Assembly: GCA_013329925.1 (NCBI GenBank)
Contig: DUJK01000172.1
Span: 1 to 6,710 of the forward strand
From: Candidatus Poseidoniaceae archaeon
GTDB taxonomy: Archaea > Thermoplasmatota > Poseidoniia > Poseidoniales > Poseidoniaceae
DNA: 6,710 nt
Direction: 5' to 3'
The notes below the pieces were generated by a model. It was not told the DNA's origin. It searched no databases and was given only the letters and a program-made list of their open reading frames with translations. A program made the position numbers and the translations under genes. Shown in pieces: positions 1 through 6,588 of the stretch (positions are counted from its first letter, which is position 1; each line of letters starts with the position of its first letter).

Positions 1-842
1 CCACCAGATAGAATGATGTTGTTTCTTAATATCGGTTGATATTCAGGGTCAGCAGTTGCGACAATCTTCTTGATTGCATTGGCAACTAGTGGGATGATTG
101 ACTCACATGCTTCAACAATTAAGTCACCAATATCGACAACTTGCTTCTTACCTTCGACAGAAAGCTCAACCATGACCTCTTTAGCATCCATGCCAACATA
201 AGATGAGGCCTCTTTCCATCTTCGCACCATATCTTTGGTAACCTGGGCACCAGTGTACTTTTTCTTGACAAGTTCCATCAATTCAAGGTCTAGCCAGTCA
301 CCGGCTTCTTGAATAGTTACTTGGTCTTCATCGCTTGGGAAGGTTCCGTGAATTCTTGCGATATCGGTCGTTCCTGCGCCAATATCGACAACAATTGAAC
401 CAGCGATTTCTTCAATTCCATATGCGGTTGCAAATGGCTCAGTTACTACCATGATAGCGTTGACTTGACCTCTTAATGTTGCAACAAGATTTGATTTGTC
501 AGTGAATGAAACGTGGCTTGGAGAACAAATAACCCCAAACACTTCATCATATTCTTCAGGGTCTACAGTCTCAAGTAGATGTGATACGAATGCCTTGGCA
601 GCAGCCAGATTTGCCTCATCATCTTGAGCAACACCGGCGGCCATAGGGCGGTATAGATTACAAGCTAACTTATTCTTCAAAGCATCATTTCCAAACAGGA
701 CATCTCGTCCCAGAAAATTTCTTGCAACAGGGTCTTTCGGTCTACCTACAATAGTTTCGATTGTGTGGCTTGCACCAGCACTCGAAGATATGGTAGATTG
801 GTATGTTCCTAGGTCAATTCCAACGTATAGGCGGTCACTCAT
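1..842 (-). CDS. MamK/MreB-like bacterial-type actin ATPase (partial, C-terminus outside window)
   Basis: Read on the minus strand from ATG 842-840, the frame is open to position 1 and gives 280 complete residues. It is an actin/Hsp70-fold nucleotide-binding protein, expected to polymerise in the cytoplasm with ATP. Visible motifs: phosphate-1 loop GIDLGT (residues 8-13), a TEPFATAYG segment with the likely catalytic Glu135, phosphate-2 loop VVDIGAGTTD with Asp153 (151-160), and the start of the adenosine-motif loop LSGG at the window edge. The stretches NLYRPMAAGV, HGTFPSDEDQ and ACESIIP recall the magnetosome filament protein MamK more than cell-shape MreB; this is a comparison from memory. 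The 18-residue Glu-Asp spacing equals that of MamK E143/D161. In-frame ATGs also occur at 854 and 860. I prefer 842 because GGTGA lies five bases upstream of it. Family confidence is high; the MamK versus MreB assignment is moderate. No other magnetosome gene is visible. Confidence 0.88.
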   Translation of the reverse strand, partial: MSDRLYVGIDLGTYQSTISSSAGASHTIETIVGRPKDPVARNFLGRDVLFGNDALKNKLACNLYRPMAAGVAQDDEANLAAAKAFVSHLLETVDPEEYDEVFGVICSPSHVSFTDKSNLVATLRGQVNAIMVVTEPFATAYGIEEIAGSIVVDIGAGTTDIARIHGTFPSDEDQVTIQEAGDWLDLELMELVKKKYTGAQVTKDMVRRWKEASSYVGMDAKEVMVELSVEGKKQVVDIGDLIVEACESIIPLVANAIKKIVATADPEYQPILRNNIILSG

Positions 843-847
843 ATTAT

Positions 848-866
848 TCACCATCCGCATGCGGAT
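848..866 (-). promoter_or_regulatory. Shine-Dalgarno plus 14-bp perfect palindrome upstream of the actin-like gene
   Basis: On the minus strand GGTGA (852-848) lies five bases before ATG 842 and matches the UCACC of the archaeal 16S 3' end, which decides the start. Directly upstream, ATCCGCATGCGGAT (853-866) is a perfect self-complementary 14-mer. As DNA it could be a dimeric regulator's operator. As RNA it could form a five-pair stem with a CAUG loop next to the ribosome site. I see no convincing TATA box at the leaderless distance, so a leadered transcript is likely. The function is inferred. Confidence 0.5.
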
Positions 867-1017
867 AACTTACCCAAAACGACATTGAACTTCAAGGTTC
901 ACCCTGTTGCCAAAGGGGTAAAAACCACTGTAATTTCAAGAAAAGAGCCGCAGTTGCCCGTTTTTACAAAAACACACAACACTATTCGACATAAAGGGTA
1001 TTTTTTGTCGGCTTACC

Positions 1018-1064
1018 GAAAAATCACCGCAAAAATCAGTGAAAACAACCTAAAACCAGTAAAA
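1018..1064 (-). terminator. Oligo-T tract cluster downstream of the subtilase gene
   Basis: Immediately after the protease stop codon the minus strand shows five T runs of 4-5 bases (complements of A runs at 1061-1064, 1052-1055, 1042-1045, 1031-1035 and 1019-1023). Archaeal RNA polymerase terminates at oligo-T tracts without needing a hairpin, so this is a natural terminator for the protease transcript ahead of the actin-like gene. The runs are spaced 9-12 bases apart, about one helical turn, so the DNA may also be bent. The rest of 867-1017 holds nothing I can identify. Confidence 0.55.
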
Positions 1065-1069
1065 CCCTC

Positions 1070-4000
1070 TCAAAGTTTACGATTGTTATCATAATTAACA
1101 AACGGGCCCCCTACATTATGACCCTCTTCTTCACTATCCACATCATCTTTCATTGAATCCCACAACCGTTTGGCAATTAGGGCAACTCCTAGAATGGTGA
1201 TTATCCCCCAACCCATTGCCCTTACCGGATTTGCTGCCGCTGCCTCATCATCCGACCCCTCATCAATAATCCAATTATTGGCGCTAAAATATCTCTCAGA
1301 ATCAAGGTATTGAATGTCAACATTAGCATTGGGTGAGGCATTTAGGCTCTGAGCAAAAATTTGCACGTGCAGATTCATACCAACGATACTAAACACTGGG
1401 AAATCATCAGGTGCCTGCCAAGAACAGGAATGAACTCCATTAATTAGTGCCACATCTTGAGCCAAGCAGGATAGTATTGGGAAATATGATTGAGAACCTG
1501 TCTGGTTAATCATAATTCTCGAGCCGGTAAGATACGGGTCGAAATCTAAGTCGTTAATTTCCCATGAGACATTAAGCAAGTCATTCCAAACATCATCAGA
1601 CAAACCATCAATGCTAACATTGGAAATTAATACTAAATTATCCAAAGGCCGACATCCAGTTGAGTTTACGGGAAATAAATCGTTGACGGGCTCAGTAACA
1701 CATACATCCACATCATCGCCAATACCATCTTTATCAGAATCATCCGTGCATCCATCAAGATTACTGTCAAAACTTCCAGGATTTATCATCGGGCACAAAT
1801 CATATTGGTCATCAATCCCGTCACCATCACTATCATCACTACAACCATCTAAGTCAATATCATACTGTTGTGGATGTTCATTGGGGCACAGATCTTCGGC
1901 GTTAGCAATACCATCCCCGTCATTGTCTTCCCAATTTATTGAATCTCTGACTACGCCCTTTACCGCAACTGCAAACCCGAGCCGATTGCCATCAACCCCG
2001 ACAGTCCCAGGACTATTTCCCGGGGCGATATAATTTGCATGAACTGCAACCTCTATCCACTCAACACCAACTAAATCTAATTGAGATATTTTGACACCAA
2101 TACTGGTTTCATTTGAACTAATAAGTCCATCAACATCTAATTCAAGGGTAGAGGTGAGGGAAGAATATCCATCATAGTCATAAATACCTCCAACAGCAGA
2201 GTAGCCATTTGACATTTTAACTACTAATTGCAAGTCATCAACTATGAAAGGCTCAGGCTTTGCTGGAAAGGACATAATGATCTCTAAATCTTCATTGCCT
2301 TCCGGCACTAGTCGTTTTTCCCAAACATCCCCGGTTTGCAGAAATGGGCCCTCGGCCCCAAAACCATTCCATGGGATATCGCCAATATTTTGACTAGCCT
2401 CGCCCTGTAAGCGATTTGATAACCAGTCACTGATGTTTAATTGACTTCGAAAACTGTCATGAATCCATAAATTCTCACCAGGTGTAAGATTATCTTGGCC
2501 AAGCCTAGTTTCAAACTCTTGAAAATCAATTAATCCAGTTAGGCTCAATGCGCCCCAACCACTGTCATTGTTTCTTGTAAAGTAATCATCACCCTCAACA
2601 ACATCAACGGTTGCCAGTGCTAACAGCGACCGTATTAACGACCCTGAAGGGGCAAAACCATACCCTAAACCAACCTCTTCCATTGCAATAGAAGACCAAT
2701 TTGGTGAGATGTCAGACATATTTACTATGTTCAGTGGCTCATTAGAGCCCATAATCCATCCTTGCTCGACCATTTGTTGAAGAACTCCGGCAAACGAAGC
2801 TGCTATTGGCGTAGCCATGCTTGTTCCACTCGAGGACCGCATGTCGTTGTTAAGAGAATCATCAATCCCATCAGCCTTAGCAGAGTTGATCGAAACACCC
2901 GGCGCCACAGCAAAAATTCCAAACGTCTCAGCCTCGGTAGGGCCTATTGAGGAAGACGGCCACAGCGTTGGTGATGCAGATTTCGTTGATGCGCCTACCG
3001 CAACAACATTTCTCGCATTTGCTGGTTCAAGTAATTGAGCCCCAGTATTACCAGGCGCAATAAATGCTAGAGACCACGGCACCTCAAGAGCCCAGAGGTC
3101 AAAATCACCCGATCTCGCTGTGTAGGCAGTAGTGTCATCCCCCCATGAATTAGAATGAATTATACCCCCATTTAGTGAATTCTCCATTAACAAATCGGTT
3201 ACATTTTCAGGTGGAGACCACCCGTCAGCAGAGACGATGTCTTGGAATATTATTTTCGCACCATAAGACATAGTCGATGCGTTTGTCGGCTTCTGCCCGC
3301 CAGTATAAGCATAAACATCGTGACAAGCAAGTGAACCAGCTACATGTGTCCCATGCCGATAATCCATGTGCCCTGGAGTATCCCCATCATCGATACTAGA
3401 ATTGTATAACAAAATCTTCCGATGTGTGGTCGAAGGGCTGACAACAACATCTTGTCCATTAGATTCAGACCCGATACTGCCCATCGCGGTAGCATTTCTA
3501 AAACAAGCATGATCTAAATCAATACCACTATCGGCGACACCAAGAATCACACCACCTCCATTCAAACCAAATTCCCAAGGCGAGTGAGATGCTGCTTGAT
3601 TGCTGCCCATATATCCTGCCGCTGCTAGGTTGCGCGAGTTAGTATCCAAGACCGGCTCTATCCACAAAACTCCTTGGATTGATAAAAAATCAGCGATTGA
3701 TACATCGGCTGGCAATGTTGTAATGAAATCAAACGGGGCTGCACTGTAACTATTTGGCAGTACTACATCTAACCCAAACGAGGCAAAACAGGCAGCGATT
3801 TGCTGATATGCAGTTACCGGCAATCGGGGCTCTAAGACAATTTTCACCAAACCCTCTTGCACTCCCAATCCTGCAACATCTCCTCGCCATTCGGCTTTCT
3901 CAGCAATCCGCAGTTTGAATTCACTACTCGGCAAAATCGCTTCTTCAGACCAAACCAAAACCGAATTTTTTGATAAGACTCTCAGTGGCACTAACCCGCG

Positions 4001-4168
4001 TGACTCCAAATCCATCCAGGATTCTTGTGTCCAGATCTCATCTTCAAGCGTTAAAACAACTTCTAAACCAGTTACATCTAACTCAGGAAGGTCAGAACTT
4101 GAGGGGTTGGAGATGGCGCTAGCAAGCGGCAACAGAAGCATCATGATTACCATCACCAACCCCCGCAT
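1070..4168 (-). CDS. Secreted, membrane-anchored subtilisin-family (S8) serine protease with TSP3 repeats
   Basis: This is a ~1032-residue subtilase, expected to cut proteins or peptides outside the cell while tethered to the membrane. In order, it has a signal peptide (MRG followed by VMVIMMLLLPLASA), a propeptide-like region to about residue 190, and an S8 catalytic domain of about 190-480. The triad is Asp213 in VADSGID, His272 in RHGTHVAGS and Ser450 in SSGTSMATP; Asn374 in APGNTG is the oxyanion residue. A beta-rich unassigned region (about 480-745) follows, then thrombospondin type-3 Ca-binding repeats (748-840), a further domain, and a transmembrane helix (about 984-1001) before a short charged tail. 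All catalytic residues are present, so it should be active. An upstream in-frame ATG at 4219 would add 17 residues, including two Cys and several charged residues. I chose 4168 because it gives a clean signal peptide and lies 22 bases below a TATA-like element. The gene is divergent from the ribosomal protein operon. Its substrate is unknown. Confidence 0.93.
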   Translation of the reverse strand: MRGLVMVIMMLLLPLASAISNPSSSDLPELDVTGLEVVLTLEDEIWTQESWMDLESRGLVPLRVLSKNSVLVWSEEAILPSSEFKLRIAEKAEWRGDVAGLGVQEGLVKIVLEPRLPVTAYQQIAACFASFGLDVVLPNSYSAAPFDFITTLPADVSIADFLSIQGVLWIEPVLDTNSRNLAAAGYMGSNQAASHSPWEFGLNGGGVILGVADSGIDLDHACFRNATAMGSIGSESNGQDVVVSPSTTHRKILLYNSSIDDGDTPGHMDYRHGTHVAGSLACHDVYAYTGGQKPTNASTMSYGAKIIFQDIVSADGWSPPENVTDLLMENSLNGGIIHSNSWGDDTTAYTARSGDFDLWALEVPWSLAFIAPGNTGAQLLEPANARNVVAVGASTKSASPTLWPSSSIGPTEAETFGIFAVAPGVSINSAKADGIDDSLNNDMRSSSGTSMATPIAASFAGVLQQMVEQGWIMGSNEPLNIVNMSDISPNWSSIAMEEVGLGYGFAPSGSLIRSLLALATVDVVEGDDYFTRNNDSGWGALSLTGLIDFQEFETRLGQDNLTPGENLWIHDSFRSQLNISDWLSNRLQGEASQNIGDIPWNGFGAEGPFLQTGDVWEKRLVPEGNEDLEIIMSFPAKPEPFIVDDLQLVVKMSNGYSAVGGIYDYDGYSSLTSTLELDVDGLISSNETSIGVKISQLDLVGVEWIEVAVHANYIAPGNSPGTVGVDGNRLGFAVAVKGVVRDSINWEDNDGDGIANAEDLCPNEHPQQYDIDLDGCSDDSDGDGIDDQYDLCPMINPGSFDSNLDGCTDDSDKDGIGDDVDVCVTEPVNDLFPVNSTGCRPLDNLVLISNVSIDGLSDDVWNDLLNVSWEINDLDFDPYLTGSRIMINQTGSQSYFPILSCLAQDVALINGVHSCSWQAPDDFPVFSIVGMNLHVQIFAQSLNASPNANVDIQYLDSERYFSANNWIIDEGSDDEAAAANPVRAMGWGIITILGVALIAKRLWDSMKDDVDSEEEGHNVGGPFVNYDNNRKL
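1650..1930 (-). repeat. Thrombospondin type-3 repeat array within the subtilase
   Basis: About three tandem units of roughly 30 residues (protease residues 748-840) follow the pattern D-x-D-G-D-G-I...D-x-C-P...D-G-C. Examples are DNDGDGIANAEDLCP, DSDGDGIDDQYDLCP and DSDKDGIGDDVDVC. The Asp-rich loops bind calcium and the regularly placed Cys pairs can form disulfides, which fits an extracellular position between the catalytic region and the membrane anchor. The last unit is degenerate (it lacks the Pro after Cys). Confidence 0.85.
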
Positions 4169-4186
4169 AAGGTGGGACAAAACCTC

Positions 4187-4193
4187 AATATTA
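4187..4193 (-). promoter_or_regulatory. Putative TATA/box A for the subtilase gene
   Basis: The minus strand reads TAATATT, centred about 22 bases upstream of ATG 4168. That is the distance expected if transcription starts at or next to the start codon (leaderless mRNA). No Shine-Dalgarno lies close to that ATG. If the gene instead starts at 4219, the palindromic TTTAAA at 4238-4243 would be at the right distance. Confidence 0.4.
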
Positions 4194-4230
4194 GTCAATC
4201 TCTCGCAACAAATCGTCACTTTTTACGCGA

Positions 4231-4243
4231 CGGGAACTTTAAA
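4231..4243 (+). promoter_or_regulatory. Putative BRE/TATA (box A) for the rpl18a operon
   Basis: CGGGAA followed by CTTTAAA (TTTAAA at 4238-4243) resembles an archaeal BRE plus box A. Its centre is about 27 bases upstream of ATG 4268, so the transcript would begin within a few bases of the start codon. The absence of a GGAGG/GGTGA motif before that ATG fits a leaderless mRNA. TTTAAA is self-complementary and could also serve the opposite strand. Confidence 0.5.
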
Positions 4244-4262
4244 CCAGCCGTGCAAGTCGCCG

Positions 4263-4284
4263 ACTCGATGAAGGCATATCGAGT
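4263..4284 (+). repeat. Inverted repeat spanning the rpl18a start codon
   Basis: ACTCGAT (4263-4269) and ATCGAGT (4278-4284) are exact reverse complements separated by eight bases, with a possible extra G-U pair at 4270/4277. The A and U of the start codon lie in the left arm, so an RNA hairpin would block initiation unless melted. The same 7-mer recurs at 4374-4380 and, inverted, at 4421-4427. The repeat is seen directly; a regulatory role is inferred. Confidence 0.45.
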
Positions 4285-4540
4285 ATCCGGAATAGCACCA
4301 TTCGGTAGCGTACGTAACAAGTTTAGTCTCGACCTACCTGCAGACAGTAAAGCCGATGCAGAGCATATGGCTTACTCGATAATCGGCTCAAGGCACAAGG
4401 CTAAGAGACGAGTAATAGACATCGAGTCTGTTGATGAGATTGATCCAAGAACTTCTACAGAACCAAAAATTCTACACGTGTTTAGAGAGCAAATCGCAGC
4501 TGCAGGCGGGCCAATCGCCCCTGCTGCTGAAGAAGAGTAA
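4268..4540 (+). CDS. rpl18a: Large-subunit ribosomal protein L18Ae (LX, eL20)
   Basis: This is a 90-residue protein of the archaeal/eukaryotic 50S subunit. The N-terminus MKAYRVSGIAPFG, the central AEHMAYSIIGSRHKAKRR segment and the IDSV-like IDIESVDEID strand are characteristic of archaeal LX, which corresponds to one half of eukaryotic L18a. The family is usually about 75-80 residues; the excess is an Ala/Pro/Glu tail (AAAGGPIAPAAEEE). The open frame extends upstream to 4172, but family alignment and the box A distance favour ATG 4268. It is the first gene of the run rpl18a-pfdA-ftsY, an arrangement seen in many archaea. A 7-bp inverted repeat spans its start codon (see findings). Confidence 0.9.
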   Translation: MKAYRVSGIAPFGSVRNKFSLDLPADSKADAEHMAYSIIGSRHKAKRRVIDIESVDEIDPRTSTEPKILHVFREQIAAAGGPIAPAAEEE

Positions 4541-4584
4541 CCGACGCATTTTTCTAATCCTGCTCCAGTTGCGAGTTGTATACA

Positions 4585-5133
4585 ATGGTAGATCGAACGG
4601 AACTTCAAAACAAGGCTCGCCTAGTAGAAAGCCATCGGCAACATCTAGAAGAGTTGCAGCGACGCATGGACCAGATAGTCAATGTCATCAACGAACATCA
4701 AGTCACCGAAGAAGTCCTCAGTCGATTAATTTCCATGGCAGAAGGCGGAGAGTCAAAAGCCCACGTATCCATAGGTGCAGGAGTAACTTTGAATTACCGA
4801 CATGACGCTAAATCAGCAGGAACTGCAATGGTTGATCTTGGCAGTGGGATTTTTGGTGAAAGAAATTGGCAAGACGTAATAGATATTCTTGCAAAAAGAC
4901 GTGCTGAGTTCAATGATTTGCAAGAAACACTACTGAAACAAGCAACCTCAATAGAAGAAAAGCTTGGCCAGTTAGCCAAGGAATTCAATGAAGCAGCCGA
5001 GAAACTTCAGGCGACAGAAAACCAAACCCCTCTTCCAGCCCCAAACAAACCCTCTTCCGAGTCTAACAAACCAGCCCCAAAACAACGTCGCAGAGGCAGC
5101 ATGTTTGGTAGTGAATTAACATTGGACGACTGA
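4585..5133 (+). CDS. pfdA: Prefoldin subunit alpha with extended C-terminal tail
   Basis: This is the alpha subunit of the hexameric prefoldin chaperone, which captures unfolded proteins in the cytosol with its coiled-coil tentacles and passes them to the thermosome. The 182 residues show an N-terminal coiled coil (about 3-50) and a central beta-hairpin region (about 59-95) with the family signatures VSIGAGVTLNY and AMVDLGSGIFGE. A second coiled coil (about 96-142) follows. Archaeal alpha subunits are usually about 140-150 residues. Here a tail of some 38 residues is added: Pro/Asn/Ser-rich, then basic (KQRRRG), then ending MFGSELTLDD. ATG 4585 is preferred over the in-frame TTG at 4576. The 44-base gap from rpl18a contains a T5 run and TTTCTAAT, which could be a weak internal promoter or a partial terminator. 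No Shine-Dalgarno is evident. The gene is probably cotranscribed with ftsY nine bases downstream. Confidence 0.9.
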   Translation: MVDRTELQNKARLVESHRQHLEELQRRMDQIVNVINEHQVTEEVLSRLISMAEGGESKAHVSIGAGVTLNYRHDAKSAGTAMVDLGSGIFGERNWQDVIDILAKRRAEFNDLQETLLKQATSIEEKLGQLAKEFNEAAEKLQATENQTPLPAPNKPSSESNKPAPKQRRRGSMFGSELTLDD

Positions 5134-5142
5134 GTTGATTTA

Positions 5143-6570
5143 ATGGGTTTATTCGACAGATTCAAGAAACGATTGTCTGAGGTAGTCGATGAAGTCGATA
5201 CCGATGCAATTTCGGCAGAAGGAGGTTCGAACGAAGCCCTAGACGTACTAGAACAATCCAAAACCGCATCTCTCACTGAGGAGGCGACTTCAATTCCGGA
5301 ACCAGAAGATACAAGTCCAATAACTGATGAAGATGATTGGGAAATTCTAGATGATGAGGTCAATGCCAATGCTGCAGTTGATGAGGATGACGATTGGGAA
5401 GATTTCGACGATGATGAAGATTTAATCCCGCGCCAACTTTCCAGGAAAGAAAAGAAACGCCAACGAAAAGAACAAAAACGCATTGAAAAGGCAAAAAAAA
5501 GTTATGAAAAGTCAATGAAAAAGCGAGGGGCTTCTGAAGTTGCCCGTCCAAAAGGCTCGAAAGTCGATTTGTCTATGATGCGAACTACAACCGGAAGAAA
5601 ATTGGTAGAAGTTGCTCAAGCACCAAAAGGATCGACTAAGTCGGCTGAAATAGCAACAGAAGCGGGCTCAACAATCAAAGTAGAGCTTGGTGGAGGGGTA
5701 GTGGAACAAGGCGGCCGAGTAATCAAACCAAGTGCTGCTTTGGATAATATGTTAGAAGAATTAGAGTGGGTCTTACTAGAATCAGATATTTCTAGCGACG
5801 CAGTAACCGCGGTTATCAATGCACTGAAAGTCAACTTAATCGGCTCTAGGCTGAGAAAGGGGGCAGATCTATCCAAGGTTGTAGAAGCGGCATTGAAGCG
5901 CTCTTTGAAAGGCCTCCTCGCAGCAGGGTATTGGGATTTTGATGCTTCAGTTCAATCTTTTATTGAGGCAGGGGACACTCCGGTAGTGATTATGTTGGTT
6001 GGAGTAAATGGTACAGGGAAAACTACCACCGCAGCTAAAATTGCTAAGCGATTACAAAATAATAATCTCACAGTTATCGCTGCTGCCGGTGATACGTTCA
6101 GAGCCGGTGCAATCCAGCAGTTAGAGGCACATTGTGAGAACCTAGGCATTAGATGCGTATCCACTCAACGCGGCGGCGATACTGCAGCAGTAGCTAGAGA
6201 TGCCATTGAATCCGCTCAAGCGCGTGGAATCGATGTTGTGCTAGTCGATACCGCAGGTCGAATGCAGAACAAAACCAATTTAATGAATGAACTTAACAAA
6301 GTTCGACGCGTTGCAAACCCGCATTTGACGTTATTTGTCGGCGACTCTCTTGCCGGTAATGATGCAGTAGATCAAGCAAGAATGTTCCAAGAGATTATGA
6401 AATTTGATGGAGCGGTGCTGACCAAATTAGATACTGATGCCAAAGGCGGCGCAGGACTATCAATCGCATTTGCTACTGGAAGACCAATAGTTTTCGCCGG
6501 AGTTGGCCAAGGCTACGACGATTTGAAGCAATTTGACCCAGATTGGTTATTGAATCAATTATTTGAATGA
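5143..6570 (+). CDS. ftsY: Signal recognition particle receptor FtsY (GTPase)
   Basis: FtsY is the membrane-associated SRP receptor. It pairs with Ffh (SRP54) through matching NG GTPase domains to deliver nascent membrane and secreted proteins to SecYEG. The 475 residues start with an amphipathic, membrane-targeting-type helix (MGLFDRFKKRLSEVV). An acidic region follows (about 60-95; DEDDWE at 62 and DEDDDWE at 80 look duplicated), then a strongly basic helix (about 98-130) and a Gly-rich linker. The N domain spans about 195-280. The G domain has G1 GVNGTGKTTT (287-296, Lys293), GDTFRAGA (316-323), G3 DTAGR (369-373), G4 TKLD (427-430) and the closing GVGQGYDDL. All GTPase motifs are intact. 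The charged N-terminal region is long for an archaeal FtsY and recalls the bacterial A domain. A near-match to the Shine-Dalgarno, GAGTTGAT, overlaps the pfdA stop, three bases before the ATG, so translational coupling is plausible. Confidence 0.97.
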   Translation: MGLFDRFKKRLSEVVDEVDTDAISAEGGSNEALDVLEQSKTASLTEEATSIPEPEDTSPITDEDDWEILDDEVNANAAVDEDDDWEDFDDDEDLIPRQLSRKEKKRQRKEQKRIEKAKKSYEKSMKKRGASEVARPKGSKVDLSMMRTTTGRKLVEVAQAPKGSTKSAEIATEAGSTIKVELGGGVVEQGGRVIKPSAALDNMLEELEWVLLESDISSDAVTAVINALKVNLIGSRLRKGADLSKVVEAALKRSLKGLLAAGYWDFDASVQSFIEAGDTPVVIMLVGVNGTGKTTTAAKIAKRLQNNNLTVIAAAGDTFRAGAIQQLEAHCENLGIRCVSTQRGGDTAAVARDAIESAQARGIDVVLVDTAGRMQNKTNLMNELNKVRRVANPHLTLFVGDSLAGNDAVDQARMFQEIMKFDGAVLTKLDTDAKGGAGLSIAFATGRPIVFAGVGQGYDDLKQFDPDWLLNQLFE

Positions 6571-6575
6571 AGGCT

Positions 6576-6582
6576 AGGTGAT
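6576..6582 (+). promoter_or_regulatory. Strong Shine-Dalgarno for the gene after ftsY
   Basis: AGGTGAT fully complements the AUCACCU of the archaeal 16S rRNA tail and lies six bases before ATG 6589. It is the best ribosome-binding site in the window and fixes the start of the partial downstream gene. Its presence in the 18-base gap after the ftsY stop fits an internal operon gene. Confidence 0.7.
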
Positions 6583-6588
6583 TTGATT

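Noticed and set aside
1..842. Part of a magnetosome island
   Set aside because: Only the MamK-like actin is present; no other mam-type gene is visible and the neighbour is a secreted protease, so magnetosome formation cannot be claimed.
885..1094. A 69-codon plus-strand open frame in the intergenic region
   Set aside because: It is Lys/Thr-rich because it runs through A-rich tracts, overlaps the protease stop region antisense, has no ribosome site and resembles no family.
1611..2033. A 140-codon plus-strand open frame rich in Ser and Pro
   Set aside because: It lies antisense to the TSP3 repeats; its Ser/Pro repeats are the reverse-strand image of the Asp/Gly codons.
3915..4271. A plus-strand open frame crossing the protease N-terminus and the divergent promoter
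   Set aside because: It is antisense to the signal peptide and propeptide coding sequence, ends just inside rpl18a and has no recognisable features.
5007..5483. A 158-codon minus-strand open frame, Ser-rich
   Set aside because: It is the mirror of the acidic/basic region of ftsY and the pfdA tail; the low-complexity Ser runs come from GAT/GAA codons read in reverse.
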